Shown: positions 27,661 to 38,249 of the stretch, in pieces
How positions within the stretch are numbered: position 1 is the first letter of the stretch
How the letters are laid out: the number at the start of each line of letters is the position of its first letter
NCBI GenBank assembly: GCA_013397795.1
Contig: VZTJ01002472.1
Coordinates: forward strand, 51,617-115,616
Origin: Orthonyx spaldingii
Taxonomy: Eukaryota; Chordata; Aves; Passeriformes; Orthonychidae
Reading direction: 5' to 3'
DNA length: 64,000 nt
Translations under genes and position numbers: made by a program
Notes under the pieces: generated by a model
Seen by the model: only the letters and a program-made list of their open reading frames with translations
What the model was told of the DNA's origin: nothing
The model's database searches: none

Positions 27661-28304
27661 CAAATGAAAGTGGAGAGGCCACCTGCCCCTGACTGTTTAG
27701 TCAGGGTTTTACCAGAGTTTTCTTTAACTTTTTCACTATAATCTTTAAATAGTTTCATTTGGTTCTTATTTGTTAAAAATGGATCATGGAATTTTAATTA
27801 TGTTTGAATTCTTCGGATTCCACTCAGTCCTGAATTCACCTGGAAGTTGAGCAAATATCACTCAGGGATGGACTTCCATTTTTTCGCTCAGGTTTTGGTA
27901 TTTTTTTCACTTGAGATTAGAATTGAAGGTGTCCAATCACCAGCAAAGAATCAAACTCAGAAGATTTGCAATATCCAATGTGGTTTTGCAGATTGGATAG
28001 GAATTTTCAGATAAACTGTAATTTTCTTCTGACCTTTAGACTGAACTGAACTGAAGTTGAGGTTCAGATCTTCTCTCCATGAATTTTGGTAAGAGCTAAG
28101 AATCACAGAATCACAGAGTGCCAAATGTTCTTTTGGTAATTTGAAGCATTTAGTGAGAGAACCCAACCCTTTACATTTCTACTTTAAGCTTGAGGAGAGA
28201 TATTTTTACTATTCCATTTTCACTGATCCAGTGTTTTTCACATTTTCCCCTCCAGAGCTGTAGAATTCTCACATTGCTGGTGGGAATATGCATGCATATA
28301 TGTG

Positions 28305-28307
<3 letters not shown>

Positions 28308-28354
<47 letters not shown>
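28308..28354. repeat. (TG)23 dinucleotide microsatellite
   Basis: An uninterrupted TG run of 46 bases (28309-28354), preceded by gagagtg. Pure runs of this length are usually polymorphic in length. The plus-strand frame reading valine-cysteine repeats across it is an artefact. Confidence 0.98.
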
Positions 28355-28355
<1 letters not shown>

Positions 28356-28621
28356 AATGTATAGTTAGTGTAATCCTGTAAGTATTAGGTCAGGACTGTT
28401 CCCAGTCATATCTTCTCATAAATAGCACCTTTTAGCAACATCTGGAATAGGTATCAGCTACTACACTTTCCCCTGTTCAGTTTTACATTCATTCCCTACC
28501 ACTGACAAAGGGGAGAGAGGCTGATAGCAAATACATCACTTTTGGCTCTCAAAATTTGTGCTAGTACATTTAAAAGCATTTAGTTAGATATTGTATTGTA
28601 CCTGTGTATTATAATCATGTA

Positions 28622-28725
28622 CTAGCATTCACTGGCTTCTGTAGCTCTAATCACAATATAATTACGTAACTCATGAACTTCAAGGGGGCCAAAATAGCCA
28701 ACATGAAGAGATTCAGTCCTTCCAT
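28622..28725 (-). other. Candidate terminal exon behind a strong splice acceptor
   Basis: On the minus strand a long pyrimidine tract (complement of about 28,735-28,790) ends in ttccattgcag, a textbook 3' splice site. The sequence beyond it starts at 28,725 and stays open for 33 codons to a TAG at 28,622-28,624; the first two bases complete a split codon. The peptide begins GRTESLHVGYFGPLEVHELR and ends RATEASEC; I do not recognise it. The alternative frame starting at the ATG on the junction gives only 24 residues. No AATAAA was noticed close downstream, and a weak donor (cacag/gtacaa) follows the stop. It may therefore be an internal exon of a non-coding RNA, or a cryptic acceptor. Confidence 0.25.
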
Positions 28726-28739
28726 CTGCAATGGAAACA

Positions 28740-29749
28740 GAGAATAGAAACAGAAAAACATGTGAGAAGAAGAAAAATAAGTGTGAATTTGAATAACAGA
28801 GAAAAGTATTTCTAAAGGATGCTTTCAAGTGTGACCCTCTAAAATAGGATTTTAGCCAACAGTGATGGCTCTGCAGCCCAGCTAACTCAGAGATGACCTC
28901 AGTCATTTGAGTGCATACACATGCAGTACACCTGTGTTAACTGCATAGTAAGGTCACAATCATGCAGGCAAGGATAGAACTGGTCTCAGTGTGCTCCTGA
29001 ACCAAGTCTGGAATTCCCTGTACCTACAGCCACACATGCCGTCCGAGAGCAGTCTCCCTGCTGACTGGTGTGTCCCTACAGCAGCCTGACTGGGGAGGCT
29101 CAGCATCCTTATTTTACAGCACTGTGTGTCAGGTCAGTACTGAATTCAAATGGAAATCCAAACAGAAACTGGAGGCAGCTGATCCCGGCCAGCCCCTGTG
29201 ACAGCTGCCTCAAGGGGCTGCACTGTTGCTCAGCTCCTGCCTGACCAAGGTGCTCCAGAGATTTCATTACATTAATCTTAGTGATCACCTAGACTGATCC
29301 TAGAGGAAAGAAATTGTTGAATACACTGCTCTATCTACAAAGAGAAGTGGCTATCCATGTTTCACAATTACAATAGCACCCTGCCTTAAAGGTGTGAACA
29401 TAGGTTGTCATGGTTGTTTGAGAGACAACTGGCATTTTCAGGGCTGTGGCAGTAGCAACATCTGTATCCTTGACCTATCTCTTAAATCCTTTCACTGACC
29501 TTCGGTGAACTTCCCTGGACTCAAAGACATTAATGTTTACTTGAGTTGCAATGTTGCAGATGCTGTGAAGCATTTAGGGAACAAAACTGACATCAAGGAG
29601 GTGTTTCTGTCATTAGAGTTTGTGAGGGAAAATCCCAATAGATAGGACTTTGGACTGTTTGCTTTAGAAGCACATTATTCTTTTATAAAATATTGTAAAG
29701 AACATCATTAAAAAGCCCACATCCCTTTAGTCTTCTTAATACTGAAATC

Positions 29750-29750
<1 letters not shown>
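28740..29750. other. Non-coding stretch with one inverted repeat
   Basis: Locally more GC-rich around 29,000-29,260. Arms aggcagctg (29173-29181) and cagctgcct (29202-29210) are exact reverse complements with a 20-nt loop. No gene or transposon was recognised. Confidence 0.5.

Positions 29751-29751
<1 letters not shown>

Positions 29752-29780
<29 letters not shown>
29752..29780. repeat. (TATC)7 tetranucleotide microsatellite
   Basis: A pure run of seven TATC units plus one base, between catta and cctttt. Its short length suggests modest polymorphism. Confidence 0.97.
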
Positions 29781-29784
29781 CCTT

Positions 29785-30920
29785 TTTACCAGTATGAAAC
29801 TTTGCATACAGGGAAAAAAATCCAGTCTTGCTTGGACCTACAAGATTTCAAATTTTTGAGAGCCTGAACCATCAGAGGAGCATGCCAGAGACCTGTGGGA
29901 CCAGGAATTCGGTTTAGGTGGAACAAAACAATCATTCTCATTTCTATTTCATATGTCTAACATCTATGGCATGCATGCAGCAAGACATTTTGTCTTATTT
30001 TGCCCAACAGAAATCCCAATAAGGGCCATCAGTACAGTGGTATTCTACTGCGTCCCTTTTGTTGCAATCCCAGATGAAAACACCACCTTGTTTTTTCTCC
30101 TGTGATTTGTAGGAAACAAAGAAGGGAACCTGTTTTGTGTTCTGACAGGTATAGAGAGGATTTCACTGCAAAATGGAGCAAAATACTAAATGTAAAGGTC
30201 AGCCATGCCTTGGCTCAGACATGGTCAAGAGACCCAATACAAGAGAAGCCAAATCACAACCCAGAGATCTCAGAAATGATTGTGTACAAGTTCTGTCTAG
30301 GGATGAAGCTTTCTTAAGCCTTGCTATTTGCAGCTCCAAGCCTCTCTCACTGTATCCCACAAATGAATTTTGAGAGAACTAATCCATGTGGTGCCTGCCG
30401 TTGGAAGTGTTGGTCAGATTCGCTTATAAGCATTCTCCCACTTTGCATCTAGTATTGAGCAGTGGGGCAGGTGCAACGTGGAGACTGATTTCAGCTCCAG
30501 AGAGAGCAGAGGTGAGTATGTCTTTTAAACCTACAGTGCTAGAACACACTAGCATATGACTCCAGTTCTGAAGTGTGTTGGGCCAAGGAAAGTGGGAAGG
30601 AAAGTCCATCTTGGTGACACAACTAAACTGGCTGTGCACCATGGCTGCTCCATGGCAATAGAGAGAGCGGCCATGTGATTGCAATATCACTGTCTGGCCG
30701 GTCTCTTGTCTATTCTGTCTTGTCTGATATTCACTGTGGGGGAATATTAACATTTTGCCTGTATGTTTTTGTGTGCATAGAGATGGAGAGATGAGGCTTC
30801 ACCAGTAGGCACTTCTTAGCAGTACCTTGGATGTTGCTGCTGCCTGAGGAGTTCATGAGAGTCCTATATTTTTATCAGGATAGTTCACTAGGCAGAGACA
30901 CATTTGGAAGCAATTAAAAA
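29785..30920. other. Non-coding stretch, no gene recognised
   Basis: Includes a minus-strand 109-codon frame (30,424-30,753) with no domain similarity that I can see. Nothing else was noticed. Confidence 0.5.
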
Positions 30921-30921
30921 G

Positions 30922-30992
30922 TAATGGACCAAACTCACCCTAGTATAACCCCACTGAAATAAGTCACTGAGCTTAGCCTGGGAAATTAGTTT
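30922..30992. repeat. Relic of a palindromic amniote interspersed repeat
   Basis: The segment aatggaccaaactcacccta followed by gtataaccccactgaaa, then gtcactgagcttagcctggg and aaatta, follows the full order of the palindromic family. That order is a gggccaaattcaccc arm, a gtgtaactccactgaagtcaa centre, and the inverted arm. This is the most complete copy in the window. The family looks like a non-autonomous DNA transposon (MITE-like), which is inference from its palindromic form. Confidence 0.5.
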
Positions 30993-30999
30993 TATTGCT

Positions 31000-33708
31000 T
31001 CAACAATAGTTTTGACCTCAAATGGTTTTTCCTTAGCCTGCTATAGACCAGGAAAACTGAGTTTAAGAGTATTTAATCATTCTGTCTCTCATCTTTACAT
31101 GGTGGTGATTCCACTTCTCTAAATATAAATGTGGTGCAACAGCAATCTTGCTGATCACATAAAGCAGAATAGAAGATTTGAAATTTTTTCCTAGGCATGA
31201 AAGTGATATTTTATATAATTGTTAGGAGTAATTATTGTTGTTATTTGCAATACTGTTCAAAGGCTGCAGTTGAGCTAGGGTTTCTTTGTATTTATTATAA
31301 TGTCAGAATAGGAAATCCTTCTCTTCAAACAAATAGAGGCAAACAGTAGACAGCATTATACTGTGACAAATAAGAGTGGGGTACAATAGCTACATCCTTC
31401 ATAGAATTCAAGCATTCTTTGGTTTTAATTAAGGTTATAATCAAGGGGAACATGTGCAGAAAAGGAATAAAAAAGGGAAGAGCCACAACTGGTCTTTCTA
31501 TGGCCAGTAGGCTATGTGTGACTAAGATCATCACAACCCTAAGCCTTAAGAAAGGGAGTGAAGAAAGAGACATTTCATGCTTTTTCTTAATAGGGACAAC
31601 GGGGTAGCATGGAGAAACAAAAATTTTTAATGGAAAAGGAAATGTGTTGAAGAAAGTACTTGATGTCCCCATAAAAGACATTGGAGGCTGTTGCAAAGAA
31701 TTTTAATGGCAAGACTGTACATGCAGAAAAGTTGCCTTTCACTTCCAACTATCTTTTCTATTTGTTAGGTATCTTTCTGTGGTCCTTAGAAAAGGAAAAT
31801 CATAAAACTGCAAAGAGGAATTTTTCTTCTCTCACACATAGTCAAACAAATTGCCTGTTATGTCCCATTCACAGGCAGAAAACGCAATGGGAGCTGAGAA
31901 TTTGGATTGATTTCAGATCCCAGTTCATGGTTACAGACCTTATAGCTGAGCATGGACAAAGGTTGTTACACTTGCACTTTCACTAACTCTAGCAGTGCAA
32001 GTGGAATCCAACTTCTCCCTTGAAACCTTTTAGATTAAGCCCAGCTGAATTCCCTGTTTTGCTGATGTGATCACTTGCAAGATAGTGTTATCCCTCAGGG
32101 CAAACAAAATTAATTAGATTTGGAGTAATGAAACTGACAGGTAAACAGAAGAAAGAATCAAATGGACATTCATCTCTTGTCTGAGCAGGTCAAGGGATTT
32201 GTCCAGTACCTTAGGCATCTCTGGTTTTTGTTGTTCATAGAGACGAATAATTAAAGGCTATAGGGTGTGAAGTCTACCACAGACTCTTGGCTGCTGGGAA
32301 CCAGCCACTATGTGTGTTTTATTAAAATTCTGCTTAAATTATTGGTAGTGCTGCACTACCAATAAGAACAAACTGATCTGCATCATATGGGGTCATTTGC
32401 TCCTTCCCGCTCCTGCTTACTAATTAATTCTGGCTATAGTCGTGCATTAAGGGAGGTGCTGGAGGCATACAGATGCTGTGATATATTCAAGTCATACATC
32501 AAAGGAGGTTACTGAACTATTAGCCTTGAAGAAAGGATCTCTGGCAAGATTATTAACATTCATGCTCCTTCACCCTGGATTCCTTCTTTTGTTTGGATGT
32601 ACACCAAGAGTTCCTTGTGTACACCTAGCTTTTCCTGTGTTGCTGTTTGTGCTGGCAATCTCACAAACCTCTACGAGTTACAGAGGTGATAAGCACAGTG
32701 CTTGCCTTGTGCAGTTCTGGGGATAGGAAGCTAATATTTTAGTGCATTACTCCTACATGAACTTTGCATTATGCTTATAGCACATACTCTCCAGGGTTAT
32801 TCGCCTGTTAGCATCACCATGAAAGAAGTTTGCATTGCTAACACTTCGGAAGCATATGCTTCATTTTCCCTGTTATTTCCCATGTCTAATGTCATTTTCT
32901 GGTCTGAGTCTTACTATTTTTTGGAAGCCTAGTTCTCATATATAGTCCTTAGCTACATGACACTGCAAAGCTATAATGCTTCCCTTAGAGGGGAGGTGGA
33001 AGGGAATGTAATTTTTGCCATGATTTGCTTTCCTTACACTTTGAGTTTTATGTTTTACATGACTAGCCTAACCTAAGAAGATTCTAATTCTTCACATCTC
33101 TCAAATCTTTGAGTTGGAGCAATTTAGCCGTGAATGAATTCAAGCATGAGAGAAATACAGCAGAAACCGAGAAGAGGATCTGAAAGAGAAAATATCAATA
33201 GGCAGTCTGAAGCCCCAGGGAAGTATCATACAGAGGGTATGATCAGCAAAGGTTTGAGGATAAGTACTGCAGAGCCAGGAACTGGAGGACAGTAAGGCTT
33301 CAAAGCCTGGGAACCCAGGAAGCAGAGAGATCCAACACACAACTTGACTGTACTGAAAAAGGATGACAGGGGACCAAGGGAAGATTGGAGGACAAAAATT
33401 GCACCCATATGAGCTATGTCACATCCTGATTTAGCTTATGGGAGTTAAAGTTTCATTGTATCTGGAAATGTAGGGGTTCACACAGTTAAAGTTGTATATC
33501 TGTTCAATGATTGCTGTCTTACAAAACAAGAAAAAGTCTTTGCTTGGGGTTTTGATTGAAAATGTGAAAAAAACAGTAGGTACACATAAAATTCAAGAGA
33601 AAAATATAGTCTTCATTGTAAACCCTTGCTTTTACTGAGAAAGCCAATGAGAGTGTCAAGAAGAAAGAAAACTTAAATTTGAATGAGTTGTCTCTATACA
33701 TTAGCATC
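31000..33708. other. Non-coding stretch with one palindrome
   Basis: Open frames on both strands (up to 123 codons, 31,325-31,696 minus) are compositional. The palindrome at 32,339-32,365 is listed separately. No gene was recognised up to the LTR insertion point. Confidence 0.5.
32339..32365. repeat. Near-perfect 27-bp palindrome
   Basis: Arms of 13 bases (ttattggtagtgc and its exact reverse complement) are separated by a single base. It could form a cruciform or serve as a dimer-binding site. It is not flanked by recognisable transposon sequence. Confidence 0.85.
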
Positions 33709-33714
33709 CTAAGT
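33709..33714. repeat. Target-site duplication, left copy (ctaagt)
   Basis: Six bases that recur exactly at 34413-34418 on the other side of the LTR. A 6-bp duplication is characteristic of class II (beta-retrovirus-like, ERVK) insertions in vertebrates. Confidence 0.8.
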
Positions 33715-34412
33715 TGCCACTGCCCATTTCTGCCGGGTCTTTTCAAGCTGCCCTGCGGCTTGAGCGCGGCTTTTTTCTGCTGCGTTCGGCTCTTACTCTA
33801 TAGACCTTTTACAGCCCTCGGGGCATGTAAATTCTGGTCTCCTTAGTAACGGCTTGAACAAGCTCACCCTCATCCAAGGCAGCTTTAGCAGTGACATGTT
33901 GTTAATGGAGGCAGTTCCCGACGGCAAAGAAGCAGGGAGGACTCTTCGTGGCTATTATTCCAATTTATTAATTTGAAGGTAAGTCGCAAAAAGCCAAGAT
34001 CTGAGGGTGTGCAGTGGTTTAAAAGGGGCGAGAGAAAGGGTCAGTCTAAGGGGAGAAACAGGGGAATAAACCAATAGAGAAATAAAACATGAACGGGGAA
34101 CATCCAATGGGGAAACAAAGGGGTGGAATACATTAATATAACCAATCAACAGAACACGATAACAGAACTTTCGAGCAACTGATGAATATTAAAATAACTG
34201 TGAAGGGGACGGGGGAGGAGATGGAATCTGACTGACACTTGTGAATGGCGGGAAACTATCAGTGCCTGTCTTCCCCATCCCCCTCAGATTCACTGCTTTG
34301 AGGGGAATAGTTTAACCATCCTGCTTCTTCACTAACACCCCTGCAGGAGACAGGGGTTGCAGATTGTCCATTGTTTCCTGTGACCACAGCCACTGACTGG
34401 GTCACTGCCACA
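33715..34412 (-). mobile_element. Solo LTR of an endogenous retrovirus (ERVK-like), 698 bp
   Basis: The element is bounded by a perfect 6-bp direct repeat, ctaagt. Read on the minus strand it starts TGTGGCAGTG and ends GGCAGTGGCA, giving the canonical TG...CA termini. In that orientation it shows the expected order. There are three inverted CCAAT boxes in U3 (plus coordinates 34142-34146, 34104-34108, 34071-34075), then a TATA-like TTTTAAA (34018-34024). A polyadenylation signal AATAAA (33964-33969) follows about 50 bases downstream, then a CpG-containing U5. No internal gag, pol or env region and no second LTR are present, so it is a solo LTR left by recombination. Retained CpGs and intact target duplications suggest a comparatively recent insertion. 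The small 64-codon frame inside is not a gene. Confidence 0.85.
33964..34024 (-). promoter_or_regulatory. LTR promoter core and polyadenylation signal
   Basis: Within the solo LTR, the TATA-like box (34018-34024) and AATAAA (33964-33969) delimit a short R region on the minus strand. If active, transcription would run towards lower coordinates, away from the tandem repeat and towards the candidate exon at 28.7 kb. Activity cannot be judged from sequence. Confidence 0.5.
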
Positions 34413-34418
34413 CTAAGT
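34413..34418. repeat. Target-site duplication, right copy (ctaagt)
   Basis: Exact duplicate of 33709-33714, immediately outside the CA/TG end of the LTR. Confidence 0.8.
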
Positions 34419-37400
34419 GTCCTCAAAATAAGAACTTAAGGAAGTACTGGATAGTAGGAATTTAGGAAGCTGTTTTTTTTTTTTAACAAATGCACATTCA
34501 TTAACCAAAAGTCATTGTTTCATGGAAAAAGATCAGTTCTGAACATTTCTTGTTTCAACAAAATTTGGGAAAACATTTTGAAGATATCAAAATACTGGGG
34601 TTTCTTATGGTGTTAAAAAAACTGCCCTTTTCAGTGTAAAATTTTACTGGTTTGAACATTTTGGGTGACCAAATACAATATTTGATGTTTTTAATCTCTA
34701 TTTTATTTGAGACTTTTTTCAAAATGTTAAAAACTTTCAGAGGATTAGAACATTATTTCCAACCCACCCAGAGTGATTGGTGTCTATCTCAACAGCAAAT
34801 AATTTACTTATCCGTCCCATATGGACATGTGCTGATTTGATCTTACTCCAGCTGTTTAAGCTGTCCTCTAAAAACCCAATACCGTGGACTCATGAGTGAA
34901 AATACAACCCCTTTTAATTTCTCTCTTAAATATCATCATTTATAAAACGTTGGAAGTAGAAGCATCCTGGCTCAGAGATACTCAACAGACATGAATGAAA
35001 ATGGAGCCACCCCGGCATATCTCCAAACAATATTCAAATACTGAACCATGAATACATCACAGTCAGAAGTGCTTGACTTTGCTTTTTTATTAAACCTTTA
35101 TATGGGGAAGTGTTTGTGGGCCATTTTTGATCAAAAAGAGCTCTTAAGCTTAGGAATAATCCATGGACACCTCTTACACTCCCACAATCAACTGTTACCA
35201 TTTACTTTTGCAGCAATGCAAAAATTAGACTATAGTTTGAATGCTTTTTCATTTATTTTCTTTTACATTGTATGCCTGCTTCCTTCCATGTGTGAATATC
35301 AGAAAAAAACCATGTCATTTTGGAAGAGGTGGAAATTTTAAATTATTTTGTGGCCTAAATCTGATTGTTATTGGTCCATGAAACAAAATGTTAGTAACAT
35401 AAAAGTAGGAAATTTTTCTGATGGTAGAACGAGTACAACCATTAAAATCAGAGAATCTGCAATAGAAAGTATCTATTACTAAGATCTGAAATTCAAGAAA
35501 TACTCAATTTTCTTCAGTTTTCACAGCTGGTCCATTCTTAATTAAACTAAAAAGAAGGTTGTTTTTTCTGCCCTATTTGTTTAATTTTGCAATGAGGGAA
35601 AAAAATCAAGCTTTTAGTTGAAACCTAAAATAAGAAAAAAACCTAAACCTCTTTTTAATTTTTTTTTTCCAAGGAGAATGAAGAAAGAACAGGATAAAAG
35701 AAAGCCATTTGATTACCTTTTTTGGAAATGCCTATTAATTCACAAGACATAGAATAGCTCCAGAAAGTTTGGTGTAAATTGTTATGAATTCATGGCAATT
35801 TTGGGAAGATTTTGAGCATTGAAATAAGGACTCAGATACAGCGAAGCCTTTGTGACATACTGGGTTTATGAGGTTGTTTCCCCCTGCTCAGTGAGGTAGA
35901 GAGAGTCAGGGTGAACTTTTGAAGGTGACTGACACTGGATCAAGGTCTGGACTGTGAGTTTGGCACAGTGCTTTGCCTGAAAACTGTGGCTATTTTTTCC
36001 CGCCATAATCTCCCAGGCTAACACAGGCAAAGGACAACCCCAAGCACTGGGATGTGAGCAGATCTGAGATCTAGAGGAAAGGAAACAAGATGGATGTCAG
36101 CTCTGCTCAGACCAAGAAAAGCAGCAAAGATTTGCTGTCCTACTCTGAGGAGAAGAGAACTGTTAAGGCCTCTCTTCAGAGTGCCCACACCTGGCATGAA
36201 TTAAGGTAAATTCAGTGTTTACCTCAAAACTTGCATTCCTCAAGTATAGCAAGTGGTCAACAGTATAACTTAATGCTAAACCTTCTGGCTAATTCCTCAG
36301 ACTTTCTGACCAGTTTCTCGTTTGCAGCTCATCAGTCAGTGATGATCTATTATGTGTAAAGCAAATTCAGGAACAGCTGATGAGTACAGCACTGATTTTC
36401 CTCTAAGTGGCAAGAACTCCTGCCTCCTTCACCACTTAGCATCATGCCACACGAGTCGCACAAGGTAACTAAAAAGCCCTGGAGCCTACTGGGACGTTTT
36501 GTATCGTGATGGTTCAGGCACTTTGAATCTCCTTCAGGAATAGCTTTTCTTGAGTATGCTAGACACTGGGAAGCATGCACGTTTGCATAGCAAAAGCTTA
36601 ATTATATAATATACATAACGTACACAAATATGCACAGTATGAGTAAAGAGGGTTTGCACTTGTAGGAATTTCAAAAGAAAGCAGCAGCACAGATATAGTG
36701 GTGTGTTTTATAGAGCCAGAAGGGAAACAGACACTGGTACGCCACATGAAACGCATGTGAAGCAAAGCCTGGAATCAAGTATTTCTCTCTTTTTTTTTTT
36801 TTTCCTCTTTGGAGCAAGGAAGCAAACATTAAAGCTAACTATCTAAAAAAATTTAAATTATATTCTGAAGCTCCCTGCATACTCTAACAGTCTTCACAGT
36901 TGGTTAGTGAAAAGTTACTCAGCACAGGTGGTTTTGCAATGAGGCAGTGAAAAAAATCCATGGTGTTTAGTGGCTCTCGCAGATATCAACCTGTGGAAGC
37001 TGTAATGTTCCTGCTCAGGTCTGTAATACAGAACATACTGGCCAGACACAAGGCTTCAGACCAGGGCGTCAGACAGGAAAGGCCTGTTGTCTGTGGGATA
37101 CGTGAATATTAATTGGCACTAGCACTTTGGTGACATTTCCATGGCCTCAGCTTTCTAACCACTGCTGCACACCGTTCGAATTCAAAGATATGCCTTCTCC
37201 AACAGAATGGGTTTCCAAAACATGCCAGCCAGCTCCTTTAGGTTAATTCCAGGGGAATGACTGTTCCTGTTGCCCGAACAAGAGTGGGCATAGGCAGCAC
37301 ATAGCCCCACTCCCAGCTGGCTCCATCTGATGTTCTTTCCAGAGAAAGCCTACGGCCCGGAGATCACTTACCATCAGCATGAGGGATGGTGGCCTACCAA

Positions 37401-37813
37401 GGCAGTGGGGGGTGACCTCCAAAGGGCAAACAGGCTGCAATGACCCACACTGCTGCTGCCCTGCAGGAAGACTGGCCTGTACTGTGGTTTAATAGTGGCT
37501 GCAGCTGTTCCCGAGTGAAACTGGTCACACTGAGTGAAGCTGCACACTGCGTTTAGAGCCAGCTGCCTTGCTCACGGGTTGTGAACTCCACTGCAGTAGT
37601 CACATAAGCACATCCATGTCTGTCAGGAAGAGTGGACTCTCGAGAGCCAGCAGGGAAATGGAGGGCTGCTAGGGAATCCTGAATTACCCAGTTCTGGGAA
37701 CAGATGGTGTTTCAGCTCTAGCAAAGTCAGCTCACCAACCTTCACAAGCTCTGCATGCACCTGAAAAGACATAAAGATTTTCTCTCCCACAAGTGTTACT
37801 TGACATCCTCAAA
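34419..37813. other. Non-coding stretch with poly-T tracts
   Basis: T12 at 34,473-34,484 and T14 at 36,790-36,803. Otherwise unremarkable. A minus-strand acceptor/donor pair encloses exactly 21 open codons at 37,372-37,434, but the acceptor lacks a pyrimidine tract, so it is not called. Confidence 0.5.
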
Positions 37814-38240
37814 CTGTAGATTCCCACCCTTGTGCCTGCTTTCAGCTAAGGACTTATTAATGTGTTTAAAATAATACCACTCCACCAAAGCAATATTTTC
37901 CTTTGCCCTATCAGTTCCAGCTGCAGATTCCCATCCAGTCCCTGTTTTGAGTTACACTTCAATAAATATACTTGCAATTGAAATCATCTTTCCTTTTTGT
38001 CCTCTCTGCGCTACAGATTCCCACACTGACCCCTCCTTCAAGCCACAATTAATACATAATTTATGTCTGAAATAAAAATCACCTCCTTCTTCTGCCTTAC
38101 CCATTCCAGCTGCAGTTTCCCATTGCCATCCCTACTTTGAGCCATGATTAATACATATGTTTAAAATAAAATAATAAAAAAGTAATCTCTAACCTCTGCT
38201 CCCCAGCTGCAGGCTCCCATTCCTATCTTATCCTCCATTT
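37814..38240. repeat. Diverged tandem repeat, period about 98 bp, four-plus units
   Basis: Units begin with a ctgcagattccca-like header at 37,814, 37,921, 38,011, 38,110 and 38,207 (spacings 107, 90, 99 and 97). After each header come a cctgctttcagc/ccctgttttgag/cctactttgagcc segment, an AT-rich aattaatac...tttaaaata segment and a c/t-rich cctttgcc...ttccag segment. Units three and four are most alike; the fifth is partial. The spread of lengths and substitutions shows an old, decayed array, not a young minisatellite. Confidence 0.75.
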
Positions 38241-38249
38241 CCAGCCTGT

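Noticed and set aside
28101..28125. aatcacagaatcacagagtg, similar to the 3' terminal repeat of avian CR1 elements read in reverse
   Set aside because: The adjoining sequence does not continue into the CR1 3' region, so about 20 bases alone are not enough.
28190..28381. Plus-strand frame reading a valine-cysteine repeat
   Set aside because: It is simply translation across the (TG)23 microsatellite.
33955..34149. 64-codon minus-strand frame inside the LTR
   Set aside because: It lies in U3/R of a solo LTR; no retroviral protein similarity is expected or seen.
37165..37185. gttcgaattc considered as a tRNA B box
   Set aside because: No A box at the right distance and no cloverleaf pairing.
37372..37434. 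Minus-strand mini-exon of exactly 21 open codons between an acceptor and a gatg/gtaagt donor
   Set aside because: The acceptor lacks a pyrimidine tract and the peptide is unrecognised. Likely coincidental splice-like sites.
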